In this document: positions 8,622 through 16,427 of the stretch, in pieces
How the letters are laid out: every line of letters starts with the position of its first letter
Numbering within the stretch: the first letter of the stretch is position 1
From: KBS50 sp042666615
GTDB taxonomy: Bacteria > Actinomycetota > Actinomycetes > Mycobacteriales > Micromonosporaceae
DNA: 64,000 nt
Direction: 5' to 3'
NCBI RefSeq assembly: GCF_042666615.1
Contig: NZ_JBHTDD010000024.1
Coordinates: 54,866-118,865, forward strand
Translations under genes and position numbers: made by a program
Notes under the pieces: model-generated
Databases searched by the model: none
Told to the model about the DNA's origin: nothing
What the model saw: the letters and a program-made list of their open reading frames with translations, nothing else

Positions 8622-9507
8622 CCGGCCAATCCTGACCGCGGCGACCGGACTCGGATTGATCAGCCTCGACCCGGCCGGGCGGCGGCCGCTCGACGGCGCG
8701 GCGACCGGGCCCCGGGCCGTGGCGGCCGGTTCCGGGGACGCGCCGGCGCGGGCCGGTTCCGGGGACGCGTCGGCGCGGGCCGGTTCCCCGGACGCGCCGG
8801 CCGCCGACCCCGACCGGCGGTCGCCGGACGAACTGCGGTCGCTCGCCGACCGGGCCGCCCGCGACCTGGCGGACGCGCCGGCCGAACGGATCGCTGAATG
8901 GGCGGCGCACACGTTCGGCGGGCGGTTCTGCGTGACCAGTTCGATGGCCGACGCGGTCCTCGCCCACCTGGTGTCGCGGGTGGCACCCGGTGTCGACGTG
9001 GTGTTCCTCGACACGGGCCTGCACTTTCCGGAGACGCTCAGGGTGCGCGACACGGTGGCCCGGACGCTGCCGGTCCGGGTCCGCTCGATCCGGCCCCGGC
9101 TGACCGTCGGGCAGCAGGACGGCGAGTACGGCCCGCGGCTGTTCAACCGGGCGCCGGACGAGTGCTGCGCGCTGCGCAAGGTGGAGCCGCTGGAGCGGGC
9201 GCTGGCCGACTACGACGCGTGGGCCGCCGGGCTGCGCCGGGACGAGTCGCCGACCCGGGCCAACACCCCGGTGGTCGGGTTCGACGAGCGACGGCGCAAG
9301 GTCAAGGTGAACCCGATCGCGGCGTGGACCCAGGCGGACGTGGACCGGTACGTCTCCCGCTGGAACGTGCCGGTGAACGAGCTGTTCCGGCAGGGCTACG
9401 CGTCGATCGGGTGCTGGCCATGCACCCGGCGGACCAAGGCGGGCGAGGACCCCCGGGCGGGTCGGTGGGCGATGTTCGACAAGACCGAGTGCGGGCTGCA
9501 CACATGA
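8614..9507 (+). CDS. cysH: Adenylyl-sulfate/phosphoadenylyl-sulfate reductase
   Basis: The 297-aa enzyme reduces activated sulfate (APS or PAPS) to sulfite, feeding SirA. The iron-sulfur cysteines C184-C185 (DECCALRK) and C267/C270 (GCWPC) are all present, which marks the [4Fe-4S] class that usually prefers APS. The catalytic cysteine is C293 in the terminal TECGLHT. The nucleotide-binding SSMADAV loop is at 109-115 and FLDTGLHFPET at 131-141. Residues 38-62 are an extra low-complexity stretch coded by about 2.8 copies of a 27-bp repeat (8725-8800), absent from the family core. The ATG lies inside the preceding gene, and the stop overlaps the following ATG. No sulfate-activation genes (cysD/cysN) occur in the window. 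Confidence 0.93.
   Translation: MSDRPILTAATGLGLISLDPAGRRPLDGAATGPRAVAAGSGDAPARAGSGDASARAGSPDAPAADPDRRSPDELRSLADRAARDLADAPAERIAEWAAHTFGGRFCVTSSMADAVLAHLVSRVAPGVDVVFLDTGLHFPETLRVRDTVARTLPVRVRSIRPRLTVGQQDGEYGPRLFNRAPDECCALRKVEPLERALADYDAWAAGLRRDESPTRANTPVVGFDERRRKVKVNPIAAWTQADVDRYVSRWNVPVNELFRQGYASIGCWPCTRRTKAGEDPRAGRWAMFDKTECGLHT
8725..8800 (+). repeat. 27-bp in-frame tandem repeat in cysH
   Basis: Two full units (8725-8751, 8752-8778) and a partial third (8779-8800) start with GCCGGTTCCGGGGACGCG and differ at few positions. They encode AGSGDAPAR-type units near the N terminus of CysH. The unit is a multiple of three, so expansion or contraction keeps the frame. Confidence 0.8.
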
Positions 9508-10373
9508 CCGCGTACGCGCCACCCGCGGCCCGACCGGAAGTCGTGCCGGTGTCGGCTGGCGTGCCGCTGTCGGCTGGCGCTGCCGATCGCACGCCGGTCA
9601 TGCTGGACCGCACGGCGGTCCGGCTCGGCCGCACGCCTGTCGTGCTAGTGGCGCACGGCAGCCGCGACCCGCGGGCGGCGCTGGCCACCGAGGCGCTTGC
9701 CGAAGCGGTGCGCTCGGTCAGCGCCGGTACGCCGGTCTGGTCGAGCTACCTGGACCATGCCGGGCCCCGTCCCGGTGACGTGCTGCACGCGCTGGAGGAG
9801 GCCGGACACGACCGGGCGACCATGGTGCCGTTGCTGCTCACCGCTGCCTACCACCGCCGGGTCGACATCCCCGACGTTGTCGCGGCGGCCCGCGCGGCCG
9901 GACTACGGATCCCCGTACGGCTGGCGGAGGTGCTCGGTCCGGACGGGGGGCCGGTGGACGAACTGCTGATCATGGCGCTGACCCGCCGCCTGATGGAGGC
10001 CGGGGTCGAGCCGGGTGCGGTCGACGGGCTCGTGCTGGCGGCCGCCGGCACCCGGGACGCCCGCGCCCGCGGGGCCGTCGACCAGGTGGCAAGCGCGCTC
10101 GGTGCGGCATGGGGGGTGTCGTGTGTCTCCGCGTACGCCTCGGCGGCCTCCCCGACGCCGGCGGAGGCGGTGCGGCACCTGCGCTCCGCCGGAGCCCCGC
10201 GAGTGGCGATGGCGGGTTACTTCCTGGCACCCGGGCGGCTCTACGGGGTGGCGGCGGACTCGGCACGGGCGGGCGGGGCGGTCGCGGTGAGCGCCCCGCT
10301 GGAGGCTGCTGACGAGGTAGCCCACCTGGTCCTCACCCGCGCCACCGCCCCACCCCCCTCCTCGTCGATCTAG
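9504..10373 (+). CDS. Sirohydrochlorin/cobalt chelatase, CbiX family
   Basis: The 289-aa protein inserts a divalent metal into sirohydrochlorin. In a sulfite-reductase operon this is most likely Fe(II) for siroheme; mycobacteria have a comparable sirA-cysH-chelatase order. VVLVAHGSRDPRA (about 46-58) holds the family's first metal-binding His, and LLLTAAYHRRVDIPDVV the second. The C-terminal half repeats the fold (LAAAGTRDARARGAVDQV), but Thr-Arg replaces the His of HGSRD, so only the first half looks fully equipped. The first 40 residues are a variable extension with PVSAGVPLSAG and DRTPVMLDRTAV repeats. The start overlaps the cysH stop (ATGA). The TAG stop lies inside the left arm of a 26-bp palindrome. 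Confidence 0.85.
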   Translation: MTAYAPPAARPEVVPVSAGVPLSAGAADRTPVMLDRTAVRLGRTPVVLVAHGSRDPRAALATEALAEAVRSVSAGTPVWSSYLDHAGPRPGDVLHALEEAGHDRATMVPLLLTAAYHRRVDIPDVVAAARAAGLRIPVRLAEVLGPDGGPVDELLIMALTRRLMEAGVEPGAVDGLVLAAAGTRDARARGAVDQVASALGAAWGVSCVSAYASAASPTPAEAVRHLRSAGAPRVAMAGYFLAPGRLYGVAADSARAGGAVAVSAPLEAADEVAHLVLTRATAPPPSSSI

Positions 10374-10428
10374 GGCAGATGGTCGTTGTTCGATCTCTAT
10401 TCACGACCATCTGCCCTAGATCGACGAG
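10361..10428. repeat. Dispersed palindrome, copy 1 (26-bp perfect arms)
   Basis: The left arm 10361-10386 and right arm 10403-10428 are exact reverse complements over 26 bp, with a 16-base loop. The core is GATCTAGGGCAGATGGT. The left arm includes the last codons and stop of the chelatase gene. The same core palindrome recurs at 38469-38526, also at a gene end. It could be a strong bidirectional terminator between convergent genes or a REP/MITE-like mobile palindrome. No flanking target duplication is obvious. Confidence 0.85.
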
Positions 10429-10451
10429 AAAAGGGGGCGGGGCGGGACGGC

Positions 10452-10485
10452 CGAACGCCCCGGGAGGCATCTCCCGGGGCGTTCG
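10452..10485. terminator. Terminator hairpin downstream of whiB1
   Basis: The 15-bp arms CGAACGCCCCGGGAG (10452-10466) and its exact complement (10471-10485) enclose a GCAT loop. The hairpin lies 16 bases beyond the whiB1 stop and just past the palindrome behind the chelatase gene. It lacks a U-run, as is common for actinobacterial terminators. Confidence 0.75.
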
Positions 10486-10500
10486 TTGGCTTGGGGTGGT

Positions 10501-10758
10501 TCAGACGGTGTGAGCGCGCAGGACCCGGAGGCCGCCGCGGCGCTTGACGGCGCGCCGCTCCTCTTCGCTCATCCCGCCCCAGACGCCGGCGTCCTGACCG
10601 GACTCGAGCGCCCACCGCAGGCACTCGTCGGTCACGGAGCAGCGCCGGCAGACGGCCTTGGCCTGCTCGACCTGCAGGAGCGCGGGGCCGGACGTCCCGA
10701 TCGGGAAGAACAGCTCCGGGTCCTCGTCGCGGCAGGCAGCATGGTGGCGCCAGTCCAT
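10501..10758 (-). CDS. whiB1: WhiB-family iron-sulfur transcription factor WhiB1
   Basis: The 85-aa protein has cysteines C9, C37, C40 and C46 (C-x27-CxxC-x5-C), which hold a nitric-oxide-sensitive [4Fe-4S] cluster in WhiB proteins. It also has the GVWGGMSEEERR turn and the basic AVKRRGG DNA-binding tail. MDWRHHAACRDEDPELFFP and the exact cysteine positions match mycobacterial WhiB1 rather than other WhiB paralogues. WhiB1 is an essential regulator in mycobacteria that binds the housekeeping sigma factor. The start is ATG at 10758 with GAGGAG upstream. The long upstream region holds two CRP-type palindromes. A strong hairpin follows the stop. Confidence 0.93.
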   Translation of the reverse strand: MDWRHHAACRDEDPELFFPIGTSGPALLQVEQAKAVCRRCSVTDECLRWALESGQDAGVWGGMSEEERRAVKRRGGLRVLRAHTV

Positions 10759-10959
10759 GGCGGCAACACTCCTCGTTCTTGGATGGGTGGCGGTGCTTTC
10801 TTTGGTGCTTTTCTTATATGCGTCCGCAATGCAGATCGCGACGGAATGCATCCGTCCGCTCAGCAGCGCGTGAGCAGGCCGTTAAGCCAAGGGACTCGGT
10901 TTCGGTGAACGCCTGTCCGCGCGCACGTCAGGTGCCATGTCCCGGGTATTAACTTTGCT

Positions 10960-10975
10960 TGTGAATGCTTTCACG
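10960..10975. promoter_or_regulatory. CRP/GlxR-like binding site 1 upstream of whiB1
   Basis: TGTGAATGCTTTCACG fits TGTGA-N6-TCACA at nine of ten consensus positions. It lies about 200 bp upstream of the whiB1 start. Mycobacterial whiB1 is a known target of the cAMP receptor protein with two sites, so this is a plausible conserved control. Confidence 0.6.
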
Positions 10976-11018
10976 AACTCCAGCGATGTCAAGAGTAACG
11001 CTCGGAAAACTCTGGGCG

Positions 11019-11034
11019 GGTGAGCTAGCTCACG
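11019..11034. promoter_or_regulatory. CRP/GlxR-like binding site 2 upstream of whiB1
   Basis: GGTGAGCTAGCTCACG contains the perfect 14-bp palindrome GTGAGCTAGCTCAC, matching the GTGA-N6-TCAC core of CRP-family sites. Its centre is 59 bp from that of site 1, close to a whole number of helical turns. Confidence 0.55.
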
Positions 11035-11221
11035 GCCGTTTTGTCCGAATCGTCGTCCATCGCGGGCCCCTGGCTGGCACAGCCGAGAATCAATATAGTA
11101 CGATGCGCGGCACATCGCTGGCATTTCCGGCACTCGTCGTCCTCCTCCGCTACCCTCTGGTCCCCTACCCGCGCGGTCGGTGACCGTCCCGGGTATCGAC
11201 GGAGTTAGCGGTACCCACGGG

Positions 11222-12175
11222 TCAGCAGATTACTCTAAGTGCCTTCGTGACGGAGGTAAACCGTACCTTGTCCCGCTCGCCAAGGTAGTCGCCATCGAGC
11301 TGGAACGCCTGTGGACGCGCCGCCACCAGGGTGAATTCATCGAGATCATGTAGTCGTAGCAACTGGCCGCCGTGCGGATCGGGGTGTCCCCGCAGGACCT
11401 GCGTCACAGTGCGTGTGGCACTGGGTACATGGAGCCGACGAATGGCGAACACGTCGAGCCCGAGGTCGAAGGAGGCGTGCGGGTTCGGGTGCAGCGGCCG
11501 ATCGCCGATGAACGTCCACGGCGCCGTGTTCTGAACGATGACAGTAGCCAGGTCGTCGGCCCGCTCATCCGGCCGCTCCAGCGCGATCGACGGCTGTCGA
11601 CGCTCGGGGCCGACCAGATACTGCCGGAGAAACGCGCTCAGATAGAGGGTGGGACTCGACACCCGGCCCCGATGCCGGGCGCGTTCCACCCGGCGGACGA
11701 CCGCGGCGTCGAGGCCGAACCCCGCGCAGAACGTGAAATAGCGCTCATCGGCCCGGCCCAGTCCGATCGTGCGGGAGCGCCCGGCCCGCAACGAATCGAG
11801 GATCACGCTCGTGCCGTCCGCCCACTCCCGAGGGAGGCCCAGGGCCCGGGCGAACACGTTTGTGGATCCGCCGGGCACCACCGCCAGCGCCGGCAGCCGG
11901 TGCGCCAGCGGCTCGCTGTCGGAACCTGCCGGGTGCGCCGACATCAGGCCGTTGACCACCTCGTTGACGGTGCCGTCGCCGCCCAGCGTGACGACCAGGT
12001 CCACCCCGTCGCGTACCGCCTCCCGCGCCAGGGCGGCGCCGTGGCCGCGCCGCCGGGTGTATCGCACCGCGAGGTCGACCTCGCTGCGCAACGCACGGAC
12101 GAGGACGTCCCGGCTGCGCTCGTTGGTGGTGGTGGCCTTCGGATTGACCACCAGTACGGCCCGCATGGGCGGCAC
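11222..12175 (-). CDS. Diacylglycerol/lipid kinase family protein (YegS/DgkB type)
   Basis: The 317-aa protein has the diacylglycerol-kinase catalytic fold: VVNPKATTT near 9-17 and the nucleotide loop TLGGDGTVNEVVNG at 63-76, followed by the PGGSTNVFAR substrate motif near 97-106. These enzymes phosphorylate diacylglycerol or related lipids at the inner membrane face using ATP. The chosen start is GTG at 12175, because GGAGAGG sits about six bases before it; the ATG three codons later is the alternative. It is divergent from a small membrane-protein gene with only 33 bp between the starts, so the two promoters must be back to back. Confidence 0.85.
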   Translation of the reverse strand: MPPMRAVLVVNPKATTTNERSRDVLVRALRSEVDLAVRYTRRRGHGAALAREAVRDGVDLVVTLGGDGTVNEVVNGLMSAHPAGSDSEPLAHRLPALAVVPGGSTNVFARALGLPREWADGTSVILDSLRAGRSRTIGLGRADERYFTFCAGFGLDAAVVRRVERARHRGRVSSPTLYLSAFLRQYLVGPERRQPSIALERPDERADDLATVIVQNTAPWTFIGDRPLHPNPHASFDLGLDVFAIRRLHVPSATRTVTQVLRGHPDPHGGQLLRLHDLDEFTLVAARPQAFQLDGDYLGERDKVRFTSVTKALRVIC

Positions 12176-12196
12176 TGTACCTCTCCAGGCGCGCGG

Positions 12197-12202
12197 TATC
12201 GT
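12197..12202 (+). promoter_or_regulatory. -10 hexamer of a leaderless promoter
   Basis: TATCGT ends six bases before the GTG at 12209, placing the likely transcription start on the start codon. There is no Shine-Dalgarno before that GTG, which fits leaderless translation. Confidence 0.45.
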
Positions 12203-12208
12203 TCGCTC

Positions 12209-12595
12209 GTGACCACCGACGACAACCTGCCGGGTCCGCTGCGGTGGGCGATCCGGCTACTCAGGATCGAGGCGGTGGGTGTCGGGGCGGTGGCCGCCTA
12301 TCTTTTGTACGCCGATCTGACGGCGACGGCGGTCGACCTGACCTCGGCGTTGATCGTCACGGCGTTCGCGGTGGCTGGCGCGGTCGTGCTGTGGCTGCTT
12401 GGCACCGCCCTCGCTCGTCGACGGCCCGCGGCCCGGGCACCCGTGATCGTGTTGCAGTTCATGCTGTTCCCGGTCGGCTACTTCATGACGATGGCAGGGT
12501 TGGCCTGGCTGGGACTGCCGCTGATTGTCCTCGGCGCGACCGTGTGTTTCCTGCTGGTCAGTCCGGCGACGACGCGGGCGTTGGGCGTGCGGTGA
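12209..12595 (+). CDS. Small membrane protein of unknown function
   Basis: The 128-aa protein starts VTTDDNLPGPLRWAIRLLRIEAVGVGAVAAYLLYADLT... and has four predicted transmembrane helices (about 20-38, 45-70, 82-102, 104-122). A short Arg-rich loop (ARRRPAARA) between helices 2 and 3 would face the cytoplasm by the positive-inside rule. I recognise no enzymatic motif; proteins of this type are annotated only as membrane proteins in Micromonosporaceae. The GTG start is favoured because TATCGT lies six bases upstream and the frame upstream has no hydrophobic or conserved sequence. Confidence 0.7.
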   Translation: MTTDDNLPGPLRWAIRLLRIEAVGVGAVAAYLLYADLTATAVDLTSALIVTAFAVAGAVVLWLLGTALARRRPAARAPVIVLQFMLFPVGYFMTMAGLAWLGLPLIVLGATVCFLLVSPATTRALGVR

Positions 12596-12620
12596 CCTGG
12601 CGCCCGCACTGTGGCGGCGG

Positions 12621-13028
12621 TCAGCGTCCTGCGGCGCGGCGGGTCAGCAGGGCGATCGTCGCCGCCTCGCCGGTCGTGGTGGCCCGAGCCGAGGTGGTGA
12701 GCGCGGTCAACACCTTCCAGGCGAACGACGACTCCGGAGGCAGGGTGGCGCCGCGCTTCGTCGGCACGGTGACCTCGACAGTGAGGGCGTTCTCGGTCAC
12801 CGCGAACCGGCAGCGCAGCTCCGCGTCGCGGCCGGCGACCGCGAGCAGCATGGCGCACGCTTCGTCCACGGCGATGCGCAGGTCCTCGATCTCATCGAGG
12901 GCGAAGTGCAGCCGGGCGGCGAGCCCGGCGGTGGCGGTCCGCAGCACGCTCAGATAGCCGCCGTCGGCGGGCACCGTCAACAGCACGACATCGTCGTCCG
13001 TGGTCGGCTGCGTGGTCATGTGTGTCAC
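12621..13028 (-). CDS. RsbW-like anti-sigma factor (HATPase kinase fold)
   Basis: The 135-aa protein is a single GHKL ATPase-like domain. LRIAVDEACAMLL (about 55-67) is the N-box of RsbW/SpoIIAB-type anti-sigma factors. Such proteins bind an SigB/SigF-type sigma factor and phosphorylate its anti-anti-sigma partner. No sigma factor or STAS-domain gene lies beside it, so it is an orphan here. The G-boxes are weak, so loss of kinase activity is possible. GTG at 13028 has AGGGGGTG upstream; ATG at 13019 gives 132 aa. Three tandem 30-32-bp repeats lie directly upstream. Confidence 0.75.
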   Translation of the reverse strand: MTHMTTQPTTDDDVVLLTVPADGGYLSVLRTATAGLAARLHFALDEIEDLRIAVDEACAMLLAVAGRDAELRCRFAVTENALTVEVTVPTKRGATLPPESSFAWKVLTALTTSARATTTGEAATIALLTRRAAGR

Positions 13029-13060
13029 GTGGGCACCCCCTGGGCCGGACTCTACCGGGT

Positions 13061-13154
13061 GCCCGGCCGCACCGGCCTGTCGGTAAGGAGGCCCCGGCCG
13101 CACCGCCCTGTCGGTAGGGAAGGCCCCGGCCGCACCGGCCTGTTGGTGGAAGAG
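13061..13154. repeat. Three imperfect 30-32-bp tandem repeats upstream of the rsbW-like gene
   Basis: Units 13061-13090, 13091-13122 and 13123-13154 each carry CCGGCCGCACCGGCCTGT with small changes, followed by a GGTA/GGTG-purine segment. They fill the space between the anti-sigma gene and the hairpin downstream of sodN. Confidence 0.7.
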
Positions 13155-13195
13155 GGCTCCCGGTCGACGCCATGCGTCGACCGGGAGCCCTCTTC
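13149..13195. terminator. Strong terminator hairpin downstream of sodN
   Basis: Arms 13149-13170 and 13174-13195 are exact reverse complements over 22 bp with a three-base CAT loop. The end of the hairpin lies 27 bases beyond the sodN stop, so it should end sodN transcription and insulate the anti-sigma gene. Confidence 0.8.
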
Positions 13196-13222
13196 ATGGT
13201 GCTGGTGTCGCGTCGCCCGTTC

Positions 13223-13630
13223 CTACGCCTGCTTGGTCTCCCAGAAGATCTTCGCGATCTCGTCGATCTTGGCCAGCAACTCGCCAGCCTTCGCCGGGTC
13301 GGTCGACGCCTTGGCGCCGCCGCCACCGCCGGCCAGCTTGGTCGCCTCGTTGAAAAGCTGGTGCAGGTGCGGGTACTTCTCGAAATGGTTGGGCTTGAAG
13401 TAGTCCGTCCACAGCACCCAGAGGTGGTGCTTGACCAACTCGGCGCGCTGCTCCTTGATGATCAGCGCCCGGGTGCGGAACTCGGGGTCGGTGTTGGCCT
13501 GGTACTTCTCGCATATCGCCTTCACTGACTCCGCCTCGATCCGGGCCTGCGCCGGGTCGTACACACCGCAGGGCAGGTCGCAGTGGGCGCTGACAACAAA
13601 ACGTGGCGTGAGGATGCGGGGAAGTCGCAT
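13223..13630 (-). CDS. sodN: Nickel-containing superoxide dismutase precursor
   Basis: The 135-aa precursor contains the nickel hook HCDLPCGVY. Cleavage before H16 would free the N-terminal His that binds nickel together with C17 and C21. Mature Ni-SOD is a hexamer of four-helix bundles that removes superoxide. Downstream residues such as EFRTRALIIKEQRAELVKHHLWVLWTDYF match the family, and the length is usual. The pro-sequence is MRLPRILTPRFVVSA. It is divergently paired with sodX, the predicted protease for this step, over an 86-bp shared promoter region. AGGAGGGTCCT-like purines precede the ATG. A 22-bp hairpin follows the stop. Confidence 0.95.
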   Translation of the reverse strand: MRLPRILTPRFVVSAHCDLPCGVYDPAQARIEAESVKAICEKYQANTDPEFRTRALIIKEQRAELVKHHLWVLWTDYFKPNHFEKYPHLHQLFNEATKLAGGGGGAKASTDPAKAGELLAKIDEIAKIFWETKQA

Positions 13631-13716
13631 CAGGACCCTCCTGGGGATGTTTGCGATGATCCAGGGCGAACACTACTCCTGGCTCTACGTCCCCAGTGGC
13701 ACGGAGGGAAAACCTG

Positions 13717-14067
13717 ATGTCGACGCGGCACGGGGGGCCGGCGGTCCCGCCGGGACCGGTGTTCACCGTCCTGGTCCGGGGGCCCTCGATGGCGCCCACC
13801 CTCAGGTCCGGGGACGCGTTGCTGGTCCGCCGGGGCGAGCGCCGGGTGCGGCCGGGCGACCTGGTCGTCGCCGAGTTCCGGAGCCGGCCCGGGCTCGTGG
13901 TGGTCAAGCGGGCCGTGGAGCCGCGCGCCGGTGGCTGGTGGCTGACCGGCGACAACGACGTGGCCACCGACGACTCCCGGGCCTACGGGGTGGCTGACGT
14001 GCTCGGTCGGGTGGTGCTGCGGTACTGGCCCGCACCGCGGTGGTTCGCGGGTTACCGTCGGGTATGA
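13717..14067 (+). CDS. sodX: Ni-SOD maturation protease, signal-peptidase (S26) family
   Basis: The 116-aa protein is a minimal S26 serine-lysine protease. The catalytic Ser is S24 in VRGPSMAPTL and the Lys is K64 in VVVKRAV; the box-E motif LTGDNDVATDDSR lies at 76-88. It lacks a clear membrane anchor. In other actinobacteria and marine bacteria a gene of this kind lies beside sodN and trims its N-terminal extension so nickel can bind. Divergent placement 86 bp from sodN supports that role. The ATG at 13717 has GGAGGGA upstream; a GTG seven codons earlier lacks one. Confidence 0.88.
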   Translation: MSTRHGGPAVPPGPVFTVLVRGPSMAPTLRSGDALLVRRGERRVRPGDLVVAEFRSRPGLVVVKRAVEPRAGGWWLTGDNDVATDDSRAYGVADVLGRVVLRYWPAPRWFAGYRRV

Positions 14068-14210
14068 CCCTGCTCACAGGCAGCCAGCTCGCCCACCACT
14101 ATGCTCCCAGGAACATGTCCGGGTGACCCCCTGTCCCGCACCGTCCGGCATCGCCGATCCGGCGTCGTGCCGACGGGTTCTCCTCCGTTCGACGCCCGTT
14201 GGAGTCACCG

Positions 14211-15389
<1,179 letters not shown>

Positions 15390-15460
15390 CGCGGGAAGCC
15401 GCGTCGGCCATGGAACCCGCGCCTGGGTGGCGCGGAGGTGCGTCGGCGGGGTGGCGCTGC

Positions 15461-15466
15461 TAGCGT
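15461..15466 (+). promoter_or_regulatory. -10 hexamer of a leaderless promoter
   Basis: TAGCGT ends seven bases before the ATG at 15474. There is no ribosome-binding site before that ATG. Confidence 0.45.
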
Positions 15467-15473
15467 GCGGATC

Positions 15474-16427
15474 ATGCGTGCCGCCTACGCCAGCTCGTTC
15501 GACGCCGACAACCCGCTCGCCGGACTGGTCGTGGGGGACCGGCCCGAGCCGGTCCTGCCGGATCCGGACTGGGTGACGGTACGGGTCCAGGCGTCCTCGT
15601 TGAACCACCACGACATCTGGTCGCTGCGCGGCGTCGGACTGGCCGCCGAGCGGTTGCCGATGATTCTCGGCTGCGACGCGGCGGGCGTCGATCCGGACGG
15701 CAACGAGGTCGTCGTGTACCCGATCGTGGTGGATCCGGACGATCCGCGCGGCATGTCGATCCTCTCCGAGCATCACCAGGGCACGTTGGCCGAGCGGGTC
15801 GCCGTGCCGCGGGACAACCTCGTGCCCAAGCCCGCCGAGCTGTCCTTCGCCGATGTGGCCTGCCTGCCCACCGCGTGGCTGACGGCGTATCGGATGCTGA
15901 CCACGAAGGGACGGGTGGCCGAAGCCGACGCCGTGCTCGTCCAAGGCGCGGGTGGTGGGGTGGCGACAGCGGCGGTGGTTCTGGGCCTGGCGCTCGGCAA
16001 GCGGGTATACGCGACCAGCCGGGACGCCGGGAAGCGCGACCGGATCGCCGAACTGGGGGCGACGGCCGTCGAGCCGGGCGCGCGACTGCCGGAGCGGGTC
16101 GACGTGGTGATCGAAACGGTGGGTGCGGCGACCTTCGACCACTCGCTGAAGTCGGCGGCACCGGGCGCGCGGATCGTGGTGTCGGGCGCGACCGCCGGAC
16201 ACAACGCCACGGTGAATCTCCGCCGGGTGTTCGCCATGCAACTGGAGATCGTCGGCACCTCGATGGGCACTCCGGGGGAACTCGCCGAGCTGCTCCAACT
16301 CTGCGTCGATCGCGGCATCCGGCCGGTGGTGGACGAGGTCGTCCCGTTCTCCCGGGTCCAGGACGCGTTCGCCCGGCTGCATTCGGGTGACGTCTTCGGC
16401 AAGGTGGTCGTCGACCACTCGGCCTGA
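15474..16427 (+). CDS. Zinc-type alcohol dehydrogenase/quinone oxidoreductase family protein
   Basis: The 317-aa protein has the medium-chain dehydrogenase layout: a GroES-like N-terminal domain (SSLNHHDIWSLRGVG, ILGCDAAG near 63-70) and a Rossmann domain with VLVQGAGGGVATAAV near 155-170. The structural-zinc cysteines are absent, and the H-E catalytic set is not clear, so it is closer to quinone-oxidoreductase or enoyl-reductase-like members than to classical zinc alcohol dehydrogenases. It would use NADPH or NADH; the substrate is unknown. TAGCGT at 15461 places transcription initiation at the ATG. It stands alone after malic enzyme. Confidence 0.82.
   Translation: MRAAYASSFDADNPLAGLVVGDRPEPVLPDPDWVTVRVQASSLNHHDIWSLRGVGLAAERLPMILGCDAAGVDPDGNEVVVYPIVVDPDDPRGMSILSEHHQGTLAERVAVPRDNLVPKPAELSFADVACLPTAWLTAYRMLTTKGRVAEADAVLVQGAGGGVATAAVVLGLALGKRVYATSRDAGKRDRIAELGATAVEPGARLPERVDVVIETVGAATFDHSLKSAAPGARIVVSGATAGHNATVNLRRVFAMQLEIVGTSMGTPGELAELLQLCVDRGIRPVVDEVVPFSRVQDAFARLHSGDVFGKVVVDHSA

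Larger units (their letters stand above)
10759..11221 (-). promoter_or_regulatory. 463-bp upstream region of whiB1
   Basis: No convincing gene is seen here. The stretch is AT-richer than its surroundings, especially 10950-11110. It contains the two CRP-like palindromes at 10960-10975 and 11019-11034. Reading toward whiB1, a TTGACA and a TAATAC hexamer also occur between the sites and the gene, but their spacing does not make one clear promoter. The implied 5' untranslated leader would be about 180 bases. The stretch 11134-11221, next to the stop of the lipid kinase gene, shows nothing recognisable. Confidence 0.5.

Noticed and set aside
10361..10428. Insertion sequence or complete MITE
   Set aside because: There is no transposase and no visible target-site duplication; only a palindrome can be supported.
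13061..13154. CRISPR-like repeat array
   Set aside because: The three repeats are directly adjacent without spacers and imperfect; there are no cas genes.
14068..14210. tRNA gene in the gap before malic enzyme
   Set aside because: GGTTCTCCTCCGTTCGACG looks a little like a T-arm, but no acceptor stem or anticodon arm can be folded around it.
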